From Aliivibrio fischeri (GTDB lineage Bacteria; Pseudomonadota; Gammaproteobacteria; Enterobacterales; Vibrionaceae), in contig NZ_WOBR01000003.1 of assembly GCF_009727955.1 (NCBI RefSeq), positions 1-64,000 of the forward strand: DNA of 64,000 nucleotides. Direction: 5' to 3'. Under the pieces are notes generated by a model, which did not search any database, was not told the origin of the DNA, and worked only from the letters and a program-made list of their open reading frames with translations. Numbering within the stretch: the stretch's first letter is position 1; every line of letters begins with the position of its first letter. Made by a program: the position numbers and the translations under genes. Of the stretch, positions 45,353 through 55,337 are shown one piece after another.

Positions 45353-47005
45353 ATGGACAAAACTTCTCGATTAGAAACTTCCGTTATCATTATTGGTGGC
45401 GGAGCAACAGGCACCGGAATTATGCGAGATTGTGCTTTGCGAGGTATCGATTGTATTTTAATTGAGAAAGACGATTTAGCTTCTGGTACCACAGGTCGAA
45501 ATCATGGTTTACTTCACTCTGGTGCCCGCTACGCCGTGACAGATAACGAATCAGCGAAAGAATGTATCCATGAAAACAAGATCTTAAAAAACATTGCTAA
45601 ACATTGTGTTGAAGATACTCAAGGCTTATTTATCTCTCTTCCCGATGATGATTTAGAGTTTCAAAAACAGTTTATTGGCTCATGTGAATTGGCAGGGATT
45701 GAAGCAAAACAACTCACACCAAAAGAAGCGTTATTACTTGAGCCAAACGTGAACCCTGACTTAATTGGAGCCGTTCAAGTCCCAGATGGAACGCTCGATC
45801 CTTTTCGTTTATGTGCAGCGAATGTCCTTGATGCGAAAGAACATGGTGCGCGTTTGCTCACACATACCCATGTAACTTCTCTTATCCGACACCAAGATAC
45901 GGTGCTTGGAGTGAACTGTATTGATGTAAAAACCAATCAGAAAATTGAAATCTTTGCACAACAAGTTATTAATGCCGCTGGTATTTGGGGTCAAAATATT
46001 TGTGAATACGCCGATTTAAGCATCAAAATGTTTCCTGCAAAAGGCTCGTTATTGATCTTAGATTATCGCATTAATAACTTAGTGATTAACCGCTGCCGCA
46101 AACCATCTGATGCCGATATTTTAGTTCCAGGAGATACAATTTCACTTATCGGAACCACATCAGAACACATTGATTATGACAAGATTGATGATTTACATGT
46201 AAGTGCTAAAGAAGTCGATATTCTGATGCGTGAAGGCGCTAAGCTCGCACCAATCATGGCAAACACCCGTGTCTTACGCGCCTATGCCGGTGTCCGTCCA
46301 TTGGTTGCTGTGGATGATGATGGTACAGGAAGAAACATCAGCCGAGGAATAGTGTTACTCGACCACGGTGAAAAAGATGGTTTAGACGGATTTACGACCA
46401 TTACTGGAGGTAAACTAATGACCTCTCGTTTAATGGCAGAAATGACAACAGATCTGGTGGCTAAAAAGCTTGGAAATACACAAGAGTGTACCACTCATAT
46501 TCGTCCATTACCTGGCTCAAATGGCGCATCAATTAATGCAAAAAAAACCGCTAGCCTTGCGAAACCCGTTTATCAAAGTGCCATTTATAGACATGGTGAA
46601 CGCGCTCAACAATTTTTAACCGATGAAGCAAAAGATCAAGCAGTGATCTGTGAATGCGAAATGGTGACTCAAGGTGAAATCAATTACGCCATTAACCAAT
46701 TAGATGTTCATAACCTAGTTGATCTTCGTCGTCGCACCCGTTTAGGCATGGGACCTTGTCAAGGAGAACTATGTACTTATCGTGCTGCTGGGCTATTTGA
46801 AGAATGCGGGCAAATAAGTGGTAACCAATCAAGTCAACTACTAACTCATTTTCTAGAAGAACGGTGGAAAGGCATCAAACCTGTATTCTGGGGAGATGCA
46901 TTGCGAGAAGCTGAATTTAGCTATTGGATTTACGAAGGTCTGTTCGGAGCAAGTGACATTCCAAACCAACACTCTGAACAAGAATCAAAAGAGGCAACAT
47001 TATGA
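45353..47005 (+). CDS. glpA: Anaerobic glycerol-3-phosphate dehydrogenase, subunit A
   Basis: 550 residues. The FAD-binding 'VIIIGGGATGTGIMRDCALRGIDC' begins the DAO-type dehydrogenase domain (about 10-380, with 'GTTGRNHGLLHSGARYA'). A C-terminal BFD-like 2Fe-2S region follows ('ICECEMVTQGEI', 'RRTRLGMGPCQGELC', about 440-490). GlpA oxidises glycerol-3-phosphate to dihydroxyacetone phosphate and passes electrons through GlpB and GlpC to menaquinone. Its TGA overlaps the glpB ATG by 4 bases. Confidence 0.96.
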   Translation: MDKTSRLETSVIIIGGGATGTGIMRDCALRGIDCILIEKDDLASGTTGRNHGLLHSGARYAVTDNESAKECIHENKILKNIAKHCVEDTQGLFISLPDDDLEFQKQFIGSCELAGIEAKQLTPKEALLLEPNVNPDLIGAVQVPDGTLDPFRLCAANVLDAKEHGARLLTHTHVTSLIRHQDTVLGVNCIDVKTNQKIEIFAQQVINAAGIWGQNICEYADLSIKMFPAKGSLLILDYRINNLVINRCRKPSDADILVPGDTISLIGTTSEHIDYDKIDDLHVSAKEVDILMREGAKLAPIMANTRVLRAYAGVRPLVAVDDDGTGRNISRGIVLLDHGEKDGLDGFTTITGGKLMTSRLMAEMTTDLVAKKLGNTQECTTHIRPLPGSNGASINAKKTASLAKPVYQSAIYRHGERAQQFLTDEAKDQAVICECEMVTQGEINYAINQLDVHNLVDLRRRTRLGMGPCQGELCTYRAAGLFEECGQISGNQSSQLLTHFLEERWKGIKPVFWGDALREAEFSYWIYEGLFGASDIPNQHSEQESKEATL

Positions 47006-48369
47006 ATTTCGATACCATCATCATAGGCGGAGGCATGGCAGGCTTAAGCTGTGCTTTACGTTGCTTAGAAGCCGGATTAAAAACCGCAGTTATTGCCTCA
47101 GGCCAAAGTGCTTTGCATTTCTCATCAGGCTCAATTGATGTTCTTGCAAAAACACCTTCAGGTGAACCTGTTTCTAACCCAATGACTTGTATTGAAACCT
47201 TTGCAAAAGCGTATCCTAACCATCCTTACGCGACCTTAGGTAAAGAAACAGTTGAACGCGCTATCGATTGGTATAGAAACACATTATCAGCTATTGGTGT
47301 CCCATTAACATCACAAAAGAATGGACTAAATCATTATCGATTAACACCATTAGGAACAATGAAATCGACCTGGCTATCACAACCTTTTGTACATCAATTC
47401 CCTATGGATTTAGAGAAAAACAAAACACAAAAAATGGTGTTGGTTACCATCGATGGGTTTCGTGATTTCCAACCTAAATTAGCTCAAGATAATTTAAAGC
47501 AACTCACTCAATTATCTGCTCTTGAAATAACAACTGCAAACATATCTCTTTCTGCATTTAACGAGATTAAGCGTAACCATTGTGAATTGCGCTCAATTGA
47601 CTTATCCAGATTATTATCCAAGCGAGCACACAGACAAGAACTCGCTTACGCTTTACAACAACATGCTCAACCCGGTGACTTAGTAGTAATACCTTCTATT
47701 TTTGGTAATGGTACTGGATTAACCTACCTCAGAGAAATTGAGCAGCTAACCAAATTAACTCTATGTGAAGTTCCTACCATGCCGCCATCTTTATTAGGTA
47801 TACGTTTAGAAGAAAGCATGAAGCATGCATTTATTGAGTTAGGCGGCACTATGCTAAATGGTGATCATGTCGTTCAAGGTGAATTCTCTTATGTTGATAA
47901 AACCGATCCTGAGCACTCTCATTATCGTTTAAACCGCATTTTCACTAAAAACCATGGTGATTTCCCTCTTCAGGCGAAACATTTCGTCTTAGCCACAGGC
48001 AGCTTCTTTAGCCAAGGATTAAAAGCCACGGTTGATTCAATGATTGAACCTATTTTTGGTTTAGATATAGCACAAAGTGATAAAAGAACAGATTGGTATA
48101 ATCACGATTTTTTTAGCGCTCAATCTCACCCTTTTCTAAATATGGGCATAGAAACTACAGCTAAATTTCAAGCGATAAAATCAGGACATGTGATAGATAA
48201 CTTATACTGCGCTGGCGCAATTCTATCTGGTTATAATCCTATATTAGAAGGCAGCGGCAGCGGTGTTGCAATTAGTTCAGGATTTCATGCTGCAGAGTCC
48301 ATTATAGATCAATTGAAACCTAGCTATTCTTCTACAAATAATAACATCAAAGCAGAGGTCGCATTATGA
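47002..48369 (+). CDS. glpB: Anaerobic glycerol-3-phosphate dehydrogenase, subunit B
   Basis: 455 residues. The flavoprotein begins 'FDTIIIGGGMAGLSCALRCLEAG' (nucleotide-binding fold) and ends with 'GAILSGYNPILEGSGSGVAISSGFHAAESI', typical of GlpB. It is the flavin (FMN) subunit of the GlpAB dimer at the membrane. ATGA overlaps couple it to glpA and glpC. Confidence 0.94.
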   Translation: MNFDTIIIGGGMAGLSCALRCLEAGLKTAVIASGQSALHFSSGSIDVLAKTPSGEPVSNPMTCIETFAKAYPNHPYATLGKETVERAIDWYRNTLSAIGVPLTSQKNGLNHYRLTPLGTMKSTWLSQPFVHQFPMDLEKNKTQKMVLVTIDGFRDFQPKLAQDNLKQLTQLSALEITTANISLSAFNEIKRNHCELRSIDLSRLLSKRAHRQELAYALQQHAQPGDLVVIPSIFGNGTGLTYLREIEQLTKLTLCEVPTMPPSLLGIRLEESMKHAFIELGGTMLNGDHVVQGEFSYVDKTDPEHSHYRLNRIFTKNHGDFPLQAKHFVLATGSFFSQGLKATVDSMIEPIFGLDIAQSDKRTDWYNHDFFSAQSHPFLNMGIETTAKFQAIKSGHVIDNLYCAGAILSGYNPILEGSGSGVAISSGFHAAESIIDQLKPSYSSTNNNIKAEVAL

Positions 48370-49637
48370 GCAGCCCATTATTTAAATCGTCATTTCTGAA
48401 AGACAGCGTATTAAAAGACAATCTTATTTTTAGAGCGCCGGCGAATACCAGTTTTGATCAATGTTTAAAATGCACCGTTTGTACCGTTTATTGCCCTGTA
48501 GCAAAAGAAAACCCTGATTATCCGGGGCCAAAACAATGCGGACCTGATGGTGAGCGCCTACGCTTTAAAAGTCCTGAATATTATGATGAAACCCTTAAAC
48601 TCTGCACAAACTGCAAACGTTGTGAAACGGCTTGCCCATCAGGGGTAAAAATTGGTGACATGATCGCTGTGGCTCGTGGAAAATATGGTAAACCAGCTTA
48701 CAACATGAAAGGTCTTCGTGATTTTGTATTAAGCCATACGGATTTATTTGGTTCAATTGCCACCCCTGTAGCACCTGTTGTAAACGCAGTAACCAGTGTT
48801 CCTTTAGTAAAAAAAGTAATGCATAAAACCATTGGTGTACATGACCATAAATCGCTTCCTAAATACTCTCATGGGACATTTAGAAAATGGTATAAAAAAG
48901 AAGTGAATGACCAAAGCGTATTTGAACGACAAGTTCACTATTTCCATGGTTGTTTTGTAAACTACAATCACCCACAACTCGGAAAAGATTTCATTAAAGT
49001 AATGAACAATATGAACATCGGGGTTCAATTGTTAGATAAAGAAAAATGTTGCGGTGTACCACTTATCGCGAATGGATTTCACAAGAAAGCACAAAAAAAT
49101 GCTGAATTTAATGTCGCTAACTTAGAAGCGGCTATTGAACGTCAAGATGTTCCAATTCTTTCAACCTCTTCAACCTGTTCATTTACTCTCCAACAAGAGT
49201 ATCCACATGTTCTAGATGTAGATAACACAAAAGTCGCCAAAAAAATTGAATACGTTACTCGTTTCTTATTAAAAGAAATCATGAATGGTCGTGGACCAAA
49301 TATGAAACCAATAAATAAAAGAATTGTGTACCACACACCTTGTCATTTAGAGCGCAGTGGTGGCAGTATTTATACTATTGAATTACTACGAGCTATCCCA
49401 GGCTTAGAGGTACAAGTACTCGCCAGTGAATGTTGTGGCTTGGCTGGTACCTATGGCTTTAAAACCGAAAACTACGAAACATCAGTTGCCATAGGTAAGA
49501 ATATATTCGATAAAATTAAAGCAGCCAAACCTGATTATGCGATTACCGATTGTGAAACTTGTAAATGGCAAATCGAAGAAAACACTAATATTACAACCAT
49601 CCACCCAATCTCACTTTTATGTGAAGCTCTTATCTAA
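48366..49637 (+). CDS. glpC: Anaerobic glycerol-3-phosphate dehydrogenase, subunit C
   Basis: 423 residues. Two 4Fe-4S clusters ('CLKCTVCTVYCPV' and 'CTNCKRCETACPSG', about 35-95) are followed by two CCG domains ('HGCFVNYNHP..CCGVPL', 'HTPCHLERSG..CCGLAGTYG'). GlpC anchors GlpAB to the membrane and passes electrons on to menaquinone. Last gene of the operon; a terminator follows. Confidence 0.95.
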   Translation: MSSPLFKSSFLKDSVLKDNLIFRAPANTSFDQCLKCTVCTVYCPVAKENPDYPGPKQCGPDGERLRFKSPEYYDETLKLCTNCKRCETACPSGVKIGDMIAVARGKYGKPAYNMKGLRDFVLSHTDLFGSIATPVAPVVNAVTSVPLVKKVMHKTIGVHDHKSLPKYSHGTFRKWYKKEVNDQSVFERQVHYFHGCFVNYNHPQLGKDFIKVMNNMNIGVQLLDKEKCCGVPLIANGFHKKAQKNAEFNVANLEAAIERQDVPILSTSSTCSFTLQQEYPHVLDVDNTKVAKKIEYVTRFLLKEIMNGRGPNMKPINKRIVYHTPCHLERSGGSIYTIELLRAIPGLEVQVLASECCGLAGTYGFKTENYETSVAIGKNIFDKIKAAKPDYAITDCETCKWQIEENTNITTIHPISLLCEALI

Positions 49638-49644
49638 AGCCTCG

Positions 49645-49676
49645 ATATTTATGGGCACACCATTGCCCATAAATAT
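49645..49676 (+). terminator. Terminator of glpABC
   Basis: ATATTTATGGGC pairs with GCCCATAAATAT (12 base pairs) directly after glpC. No T tract. Confidence 0.65.
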
Positions 49677-49915
49677 TCACAACACCACCCACAAAAAGAC
49701 AACTCATTCACAAAATCAATCTTAAATCATAAACCAAATCTATACCCAAGAAAAAACCATTTACCCTTACAATACAACAAGTAACAATAAGTGATCAAAA
49801 TCAAATACTTAGAAATATAGTGTTCATTTTTGATACAAGCTTGACATTGGTATTGACAATCTTATATATAATAACAATTAATACATCGAATTAATAAATA
49901 CAGTCTATTCACCTT

Positions 49916-51079
49916 ATGCTTAAGCGAATAAAAATCGAGCACCGTGATTTCATATTGAACATCGCGGATAACTCTATTTCCAAAAAAAATAAAATAATTA
50001 AATTAACCGAAACAGAATGTAAAATTCTTACGTTACTTCTCTTAGCGCCAAAACAAGTATTCAGTAAGGAAGAAATTTTACGCTACGCTTGGGACGAAGA
50101 ATTAAATAACAATATTAGTGTTGTGCCTCAAGCCATCTCGGTTTTACGTAAAAAGTTATACCGTGATGATATTGATGCTATAGATACTGTAAAAGGAAAA
50201 GGGTATAAAGCAACACCCAGCAGAAAACGTTGCTTATCTAAACGAAAGAAAAAGTGTGGCATTACAATCGCAATACTTGCGTGCAGCATAGTCACATATG
50301 GTTTTTATATTCAAAAGCCAGATGAACAACCAGAGATTGCTCAATCATTACTCAAAGTCGATGATAATATTTATCAAACTTCAAACTCAGCCCCTATCAT
50401 AATAAGTCCAGAAATATTCAGTGAAAATGTTAAGTACTTTATACATGTACAAAAAAAAGCGATAAGCTTGTCTGCTTGTAAAATAACCAATCAAAAATGC
50501 ACAAGTATATACAACAAAATACTCTTCATTGATGATGAGAATACCAAAATAGATATGAATAAACTCATTAGTGACGTGTCTTTTAAATTCAATAAACCTA
50601 AAGGAGAGCCCATTTATTGTAGCTCAAATAAGTATAGTAGCTATAAAGTATCAAGTAGCATAAATTTAAGAGCGATAAATAACGAATCTTATACTGGTCA
50701 TATATTTATTAATTACGATGTAACTCAATTAGACACAAATCAATACAAAGCAGAATTGTCTGCTTATGTGAAAGAATCTGGTTATATTGGTAGTTTTGGA
50801 TACTCTGTTAACCTTAATGCAGAAACAAAAGAAATCACAAATCAATCAAATGAACATTATATTTCTAAAATAAGCAGAGATATGAAATACAGTGGCATTA
50901 AGTCAGGTCGACAACAATTTGGAACCATAAAAGATCAAAGTCAACTGTATGCTTTTCCTCTTATGAAAAATGGAACTCATTCCACTTACTTTAATCATAT
51001 TTACCCAATGGGCAATGGAGTGAACTATGTCTACATGGAAAATGCAAATATAGGCTACTTAACCTTTTTCTATAAATAA
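49916..51079 (+). CDS. ToxR/CadC-like transmembrane transcriptional regulator (paralogue 2)
   Basis: 387 residues. Winged helix about 5-100, with 'IKLTETECKILTLLL', the recognition segment 'VVPQAISVLRKKL' (about 69-81) and 'IDTVKGKGYKA'. The basic stretch 'RKRCLSKRKKKC' precedes one membrane helix (about 114-132). The periplasmic domain of about 250 residues shares with paralogues 1 and 3 the segment 'ISLSACKITNQKCTSIYNKILF' (Cys188 and Cys195, CX6C), 'YVKESGYIGSFGYS' and a Tyr-rich end. No ToxS-like partner was found. It follows 278 bases of AT-rich DNA and has its own terminator. Confidence 0.85.
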   Translation: MLKRIKIEHRDFILNIADNSISKKNKIIKLTETECKILTLLLLAPKQVFSKEEILRYAWDEELNNNISVVPQAISVLRKKLYRDDIDAIDTVKGKGYKATPSRKRCLSKRKKKCGITIAILACSIVTYGFYIQKPDEQPEIAQSLLKVDDNIYQTSNSAPIIISPEIFSENVKYFIHVQKKAISLSACKITNQKCTSIYNKILFIDDENTKIDMNKLISDVSFKFNKPKGEPIYCSSNKYSSYKVSSSINLRAINNESYTGHIFINYDVTQLDTNQYKAELSAYVKESGYIGSFGYSVNLNAETKEITNQSNEHYISKISRDMKYSGIKSGRQQFGTIKDQSQLYAFPLMKNGTHSTYFNHIYPMGNGVNYVYMENANIGYLTFFYK

Positions 51080-51112
51080 CAATAGGCTGTATCAAATTGA
51101 TACAGCCTATTG
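51080..51112. terminator. Strong bidirectional terminator
   Basis: A near-perfect palindrome, CAATAGGCTGTATC paired with GATACAGCCTATTG, lies between the convergent ToxR-like and chemoreceptor genes. Confidence 0.85.
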
Positions 51113-51122
51113 AGTTTATTCA

Positions 51123-53084
51123 TTACACATTAAAAAAAGCTAACTTGGATTTTTGACCTTCAGACAGCTCTGATAAATGATTGCTGGCCTGAGAGCTTTC
51201 TTTTATTCCTTCCACATTTTGATTTATGCTCTCACTAATCACATTTACATTTTCGCTTATCGAAGAAATTGCTCTGTTCTGCTCATTCGCAGCTGCTGCC
51301 ATTTCCGAATTCGTTAATGTTATCTCTTCTATTGCATCAGAGATATCACCTAGCTTCTGATTGGTCTCTTCACTCATTCGTGTTGTTTCATGAATGATCT
51401 GAATTGACTCATCAACAGACTGAACTACATCAACGGATTTTTGCTGTAAATTATCAATAATTTCTTGAATATTTTGTGTTGATTGTTGAGTTTTTGCAGC
51501 TAAGACTCGAACTTCATCTGCAACTACAGCAAACCCTCGACCACTTTCCCCTGCTCGAGCAGCTTCAATTGCTGCATTTAACGCTAATAAATTCGTTTGC
51601 TCCGAGATAGATTCAATAACAGTAATAACTTCACTGATTTTATCGGTTTGAACTTTTAAATTAGTCACTTCTTCTGAGGTCAAATCCATTTGCTGCACAA
51701 GAGAACTACTCAAGTTAGCACTTTCATTCGCACTTTTGGACCCTTCTACCGTTAACGATAATACATGTCTTGCTCGTTCATCTGCTTGCGAAGCAGAAGC
51801 ATCAACTTGCGCGGAAGACGCAGATAATTCAGTTACAGCTGCCGCAATCAGCTCTACTTGTGATTTTTGATCGCTAGCATTAGCTTCGCTTTGTACCATT
51901 ACTGCAGCTAATTCTGTTGAAGCCGACGAAACCTCATCACCTACATTCCTTAAATCATTAATTAAACTTTTTAAGTGAGCAACCGTATCGTCTGTGTTCA
52001 CACATAGCTGACCAACTTCATTAGCCCCTTCAAGATTAGTTAAATAAGTTAAGTCTCCAGAAGCAATAAGCTTCATTTGCCCTTGTATTTCAAGGATTGG
52101 CTTAGCGATAATTTTTGCAGTCAACCAACCAATACCAATAGACAATGCCGCTACAGCGATTAAGAATAAAAGCATGAAGGACTTACTTTCATCAATTTGC
52201 TTAGTTGCATCAAGACTCAAATGATGTGTTTTATCCATAATTTCAGTTAATAAGCCAGATAAGATCGAATCTGCTTTAGTACCTACATCAACCAATTCAC
52301 TATTATTAATATTAATTAAATGTCCTTGCTTCCATAATACATCATTAACTGCATAATAATCTTTGAAACCTGCTAGTAATACTTTTTTTGCTTTAATGTT
52401 TTTAATCTTATTCGTTTCTTCAAATATTTTATTAAAACGAAGATCAAGTTCATTTTTAAAAGCTAAATTTAAATCTAGTGAATAAACAGATGACATTCTA
52501 ACAACAATAATCGCTGTTGATGCATATAATTCTTGTCTGATTTTATTCCACTCTTTTCTTTCAAACTCATTAGCATTACTTTCTAAAATAATACGATTAG
52601 CGTCATTAATGTAATCTGTTATCCAAGGTAAGTCAGACCATGCTTTATCCATATCTTTATACAGATTAATATTATCAGAAAGGTTCTCACCATATATAGC
52701 AAGTAATCGACTTACTTCATCCATTTTATTTTTAAAATCGTCTGAAGATGACAATTTACTGCTTGATGCTTTAACATCTTGAAATAGAGTAGAAACCATT
52801 TTGTCAGTTTCTTCAAACTTGGAATAAGAAAGAGACAGCTCATTAGGGATGCCTATTGAGCGGCTCACAGCAATTCTTAAGTGTAACAGTTTCTCTTGTG
52901 CTTCTGTTAATTGAGTACTGTCTGATGAGTTGTAATCCATTGATATTGAATTATTTCCAAGTCTGTCATAACTGCTCATTATAACCATTGATAAAATGGC
53001 AGTAAGAGATACAGCTATAACTACTGGTAACAATACTTGGTACCTAACTTTAAGGTTCATAAAAATGCGTTGAAAATATTCCAC
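51123..53084 (-). CDS. Methyl-accepting chemotaxis protein
   Basis: 653 residues from a GTG with AAAGGA 6 bases upstream. Membrane segments lie at about 17-38 and 302-325. They enclose a long, helical, periplasmic domain of about 265 residues rich in Leu/Lys/Asp, of the four-helix-bundle type. A HAMP domain (about 325-378) and the signalling tip '[35 protein letters not shown]' (about 490-530) follow. The end LAFFNV lacks the CheR/CheB pentapeptide, so methylation depends on other receptors. The ligand is unknown. Confidence 0.93.
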   Translation of the reverse strand: MEYFQRIFMNLKVRYQVLLPVVIAVSLTAILSMVIMSSYDRLGNNSISMDYNSSDSTQLTEAQEKLLHLRIAVSRSIGIPNELSLSYSKFEETDKMVSTLFQDVKASSSKLSSSDDFKNKMDEVSRLLAIYGENLSDNINLYKDMDKAWSDLPWITDYINDANRIILESNANEFERKEWNKIRQELYASTAIIVVRMSSVYSLDLNLAFKNELDLRFNKIFEETNKIKNIKAKKVLLAGFKDYYAVNDVLWKQGHLININNSELVDVGTKADSILSGLLTEIMDKTHHLSLDATKQIDESKSFMLLFLIAVAALSIGIGWLTAKIIAKPILEIQGQMKLIASGDLTYLTNLEGANEVGQLCVNTDDTVAHLKSLINDLRNVGDEVSSASTELAAVMVQSEANASDQKSQVELIAAAVTELSASSAQVDASASQADERARHVLSLTVEGSKSANESANLSSSLVQQMDLTSEEVTNLKVQTDKISEVITVIESISEQTNLLALNAAIEAARAGESGRGFAVVADEVRVLAAKTQQSTQNIQEIIDNLQQKSVDVVQSVDESIQIIHETTRMSEETNQKLGDISDAIEEITLTNSEMAAAANEQNRAISSISENVNVISESINQNVEGIKESSQASNHLSELSEGQKSKLAFFNV

Positions 53085-53097
53085 GAGTTATCCTTTG

Positions 53098-53301
53098 TTA
53101 ACGACGATTGTCCATTTGACTTGGAAATGAGTGAACAAAAATAATTTTCACGTCCAGCAATGTTTCAATAAAAAAAATCTCTTCCTGGCTCAAAACAGAA
53201 CGCATCGATACATCACACTTAACTTGTTCTTTGCCTTTTAAAGTTTGTTTTTTGACTATGACGTTTTGTACATACATATTTTTGTTAACTGCCATTTCCA
53301 T
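53098..53301 (-). CDS. Small ORF directly upstream of the chemoreceptor
   Basis: 67 residues, mixed Lys/Val/Ile composition, no signal peptide or membrane segment. It ends 13 bases before the GTG of the chemoreceptor gene, which would fit translational coupling. No good ribosome binding site precedes its ATG (AAATATAA), and no family is recognised. It may not be translated. Confidence 0.35.
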   Translation of the reverse strand: MEMAVNKNMYVQNVIVKKQTLKGKEQVKCDVSMRSVLSQEEIFFIETLLDVKIIFVHSFPSQMDNRR

Positions 53302-53612
53302 TTATATTTTTAAAAGTTAAGTCTACATGACTAAATTGTTAGTAAGGAGTAGGCAGTTGCATGAAAAAAGAGGTAAATACCTATATATCAATTACTTAAT
53401 ACTCTTTAATTTAAAATATTTTAGATTAATTTATTCATAACGTTATATTCATAGTCACTTCTTAGATGGATAATTAAAAATTCAAATTATCAAATACATA
53501 AATAATCAATTTATAAGTGTGATCGAGATCTTGATTTGTACTATAAATATTCAAAGTCAATATAAATAAAGCGTGATACATTAGCGGCAATTTTTCTAGT
53601 AAAATAATAACG
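53302..53612. other. 311-base AT-rich intergenic region
   Basis: The region lies between the divergent small ORF/chemoreceptor and the EAL-PAS-GGDEF gene. No gene, tRNA, strong hairpin or recognised regulator site was seen. It should hold both promoters. Confidence 0.5.
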
Positions 53613-55292
53613 ATGATTAAGAATAAATACTTTATTTATCAGCCTAATTTTTTTGAAGGTTCTATTGTTTCTTACGAAGCATTAATAAGATTTAAAGACT
53701 CAACCGTACTTCCAAACGAGTTCATTGAATCACTTGAAGATAAAACGTCTTTTGATAAAGAAGTTATTTCACATGTTGTTGCAGACAAATTAACGTTAAA
53801 AAACAACGAAAGCATTCATATTTCGATAAACGTGTTCGCGAAAAGTCTAGAATCAAATGAATTTATTGAACATTGCGAAAAAATATTTGCTCAACACCAA
53901 GGATTTACTCTAGAACTGAACTTCAAAAATCAAGATTTCAATTTAGAGCAAATTAATCGAAATATGAGACGATTGAGAGCATTAGGCGTACTTTTTACTC
54001 TTGATGACTATGGAACTGAGTGTAAGCACTCTGATCCATTATTAGAACTCAATTTTGATTATATAAAAATTGATCGTTCTCTTATTAGTACAATTAGTGA
54101 TGACTATTTATCATTTTGCTTTTTACGCTCCTTATATCATAAATTGCATAAATTCCTCGGTTATAAAGTCGCGATAAAAGGCATTGAAAATATAAACCAG
54201 TTAAACTTAATTAATTCCTTTGGCTCTGTGATCTCTCAAGGTTATCATTTATCTCATCCGTTAGAACTAAGTGAACTTAATTCACAACATAGAGGGAAAC
54301 AGAACGGTTTATCAGACAGTGATAATAAATATAATGAACCTATAGATCGTTTTATTTATAATGTAAACACTGCCACAAATAATACAGAACTCACCGTTGC
54401 CCTTAGTAATCTAAAAGAACAGGATCCATTTAATTTACTTGGTATTGATTATAATAACTTTAATTTAAGTGCGTTAAATTTAAAGTATCAAGAACTGCTT
54501 GATGGTATTAAAAGTCCATCCATTCTTTTTACTACAAATTTAATGAAGCATTGTAATTGCCTTTTCATTTTGCGGGATGAACATGGTGTTGCGATCTATA
54601 ATAATCAAAAACATATCGACTACCTAGGATGTAGTTTGGTTGGGATGCCAATTGATGAAGTGTTAGCTAAATACCCAGACTACCAAACCTGCTTACAACT
54701 TGATCAACAATTGCTAAATAAAAGCTCTGATATTCTGATTTCAAATGAGACCGTTGAAGTAGGCTCTTTGACCCAGTACTTTCATACGTATAGACAAAAA
54801 ATTAAATACTTCGATAAAACATTTATCATGACTTTCGTCTACGAAGATGATCAAGAAGGAAATGCTACGATAGACCCATTAACAGGCTGTTTTACAAAAA
54901 TAAAGTTAGATCACATAGATACAAATTTGTATAACACCATGGCGTTTATTGATTTGGACGGTTTTAAAAGCATTAATGACGAGTTCGGACATCAGTGTGG
55001 TGATCTACAACTCAAAGAAGGTGCACGCTTAATTAATAAATACTTAAGAAAAGAAGATTTATTAATTCGTTTTGGTGGGGATGAGTTTATTTTATGCTTT
55101 GATTCAACCTCCACAACAAACATAAGTAAAAAATTAGCCGCTATACGCACCAGTTTTGAAGAACACTTTCGACAAAAAGGTCTAGATTTATCCTTCTCTT
55201 TTGGTGTTTCGTTAATAGAACACAATGTAAAAAGTGCATTAGAACAAGCGGATAAAGCGATGTATATAAATAAACGAAAACGTAAGAAATAA
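53613..55292 (+). CDS. EAL-PAS-GGDEF protein with degenerate N-terminal EAL domain
   Basis: 559 residues, no membrane segment. The EAL-type domain comes first (about 1-230). It has 'YEALIRF' (EAL motif), 'SINVFAKSL', 'LELNFK', 'TLDDYGTE' and 'FDYIKIDRSLI', but the 'AEGVE' loop is 'IKGIEN', so one catalytic Glu is Lys. A PAS-like domain (about 310-410) and a GGDEF domain (about 415-559) follow. The latter has 'DPLTGCF' as start, intact GGDEF (about 488-492) and an RxxD-type RKED before it. The predicted activity is cyclic di-GMP synthesis; hydrolysis by the EAL part is doubtful. The order is the reverse of the usual GGDEF-EAL. Confidence 0.85.
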   Translation: MIKNKYFIYQPNFFEGSIVSYEALIRFKDSTVLPNEFIESLEDKTSFDKEVISHVVADKLTLKNNESIHISINVFAKSLESNEFIEHCEKIFAQHQGFTLELNFKNQDFNLEQINRNMRRLRALGVLFTLDDYGTECKHSDPLLELNFDYIKIDRSLISTISDDYLSFCFLRSLYHKLHKFLGYKVAIKGIENINQLNLINSFGSVISQGYHLSHPLELSELNSQHRGKQNGLSDSDNKYNEPIDRFIYNVNTATNNTELTVALSNLKEQDPFNLLGIDYNNFNLSALNLKYQELLDGIKSPSILFTTNLMKHCNCLFILRDEHGVAIYNNQKHIDYLGCSLVGMPIDEVLAKYPDYQTCLQLDQQLLNKSSDILISNETVEVGSLTQYFHTYRQKIKYFDKTFIMTFVYEDDQEGNATIDPLTGCFTKIKLDHIDTNLYNTMAFIDLDGFKSINDEFGHQCGDLQLKEGARLINKYLRKEDLLIRFGGDEFILCFDSTSTTNISKKLAAIRTSFEEHFRQKGLDLSFSFGVSLIEHNVKSALEQADKAMYINKRKRKK

Positions 55293-55298
55293 AGAAAT

Positions 55299-55330
55299 AT
55301 AAGCTTCACCACGCATGAAGCTTATTTTTT
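55299..55330. terminator. Terminator
   Basis: ATAAGCTTCA pairs with TGAAGCTTAT (7-base loop), followed by five or six T, after the EAL-PAS-GGDEF gene. Confidence 0.85.
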
Positions 55331-55337
55331 CAACAAA

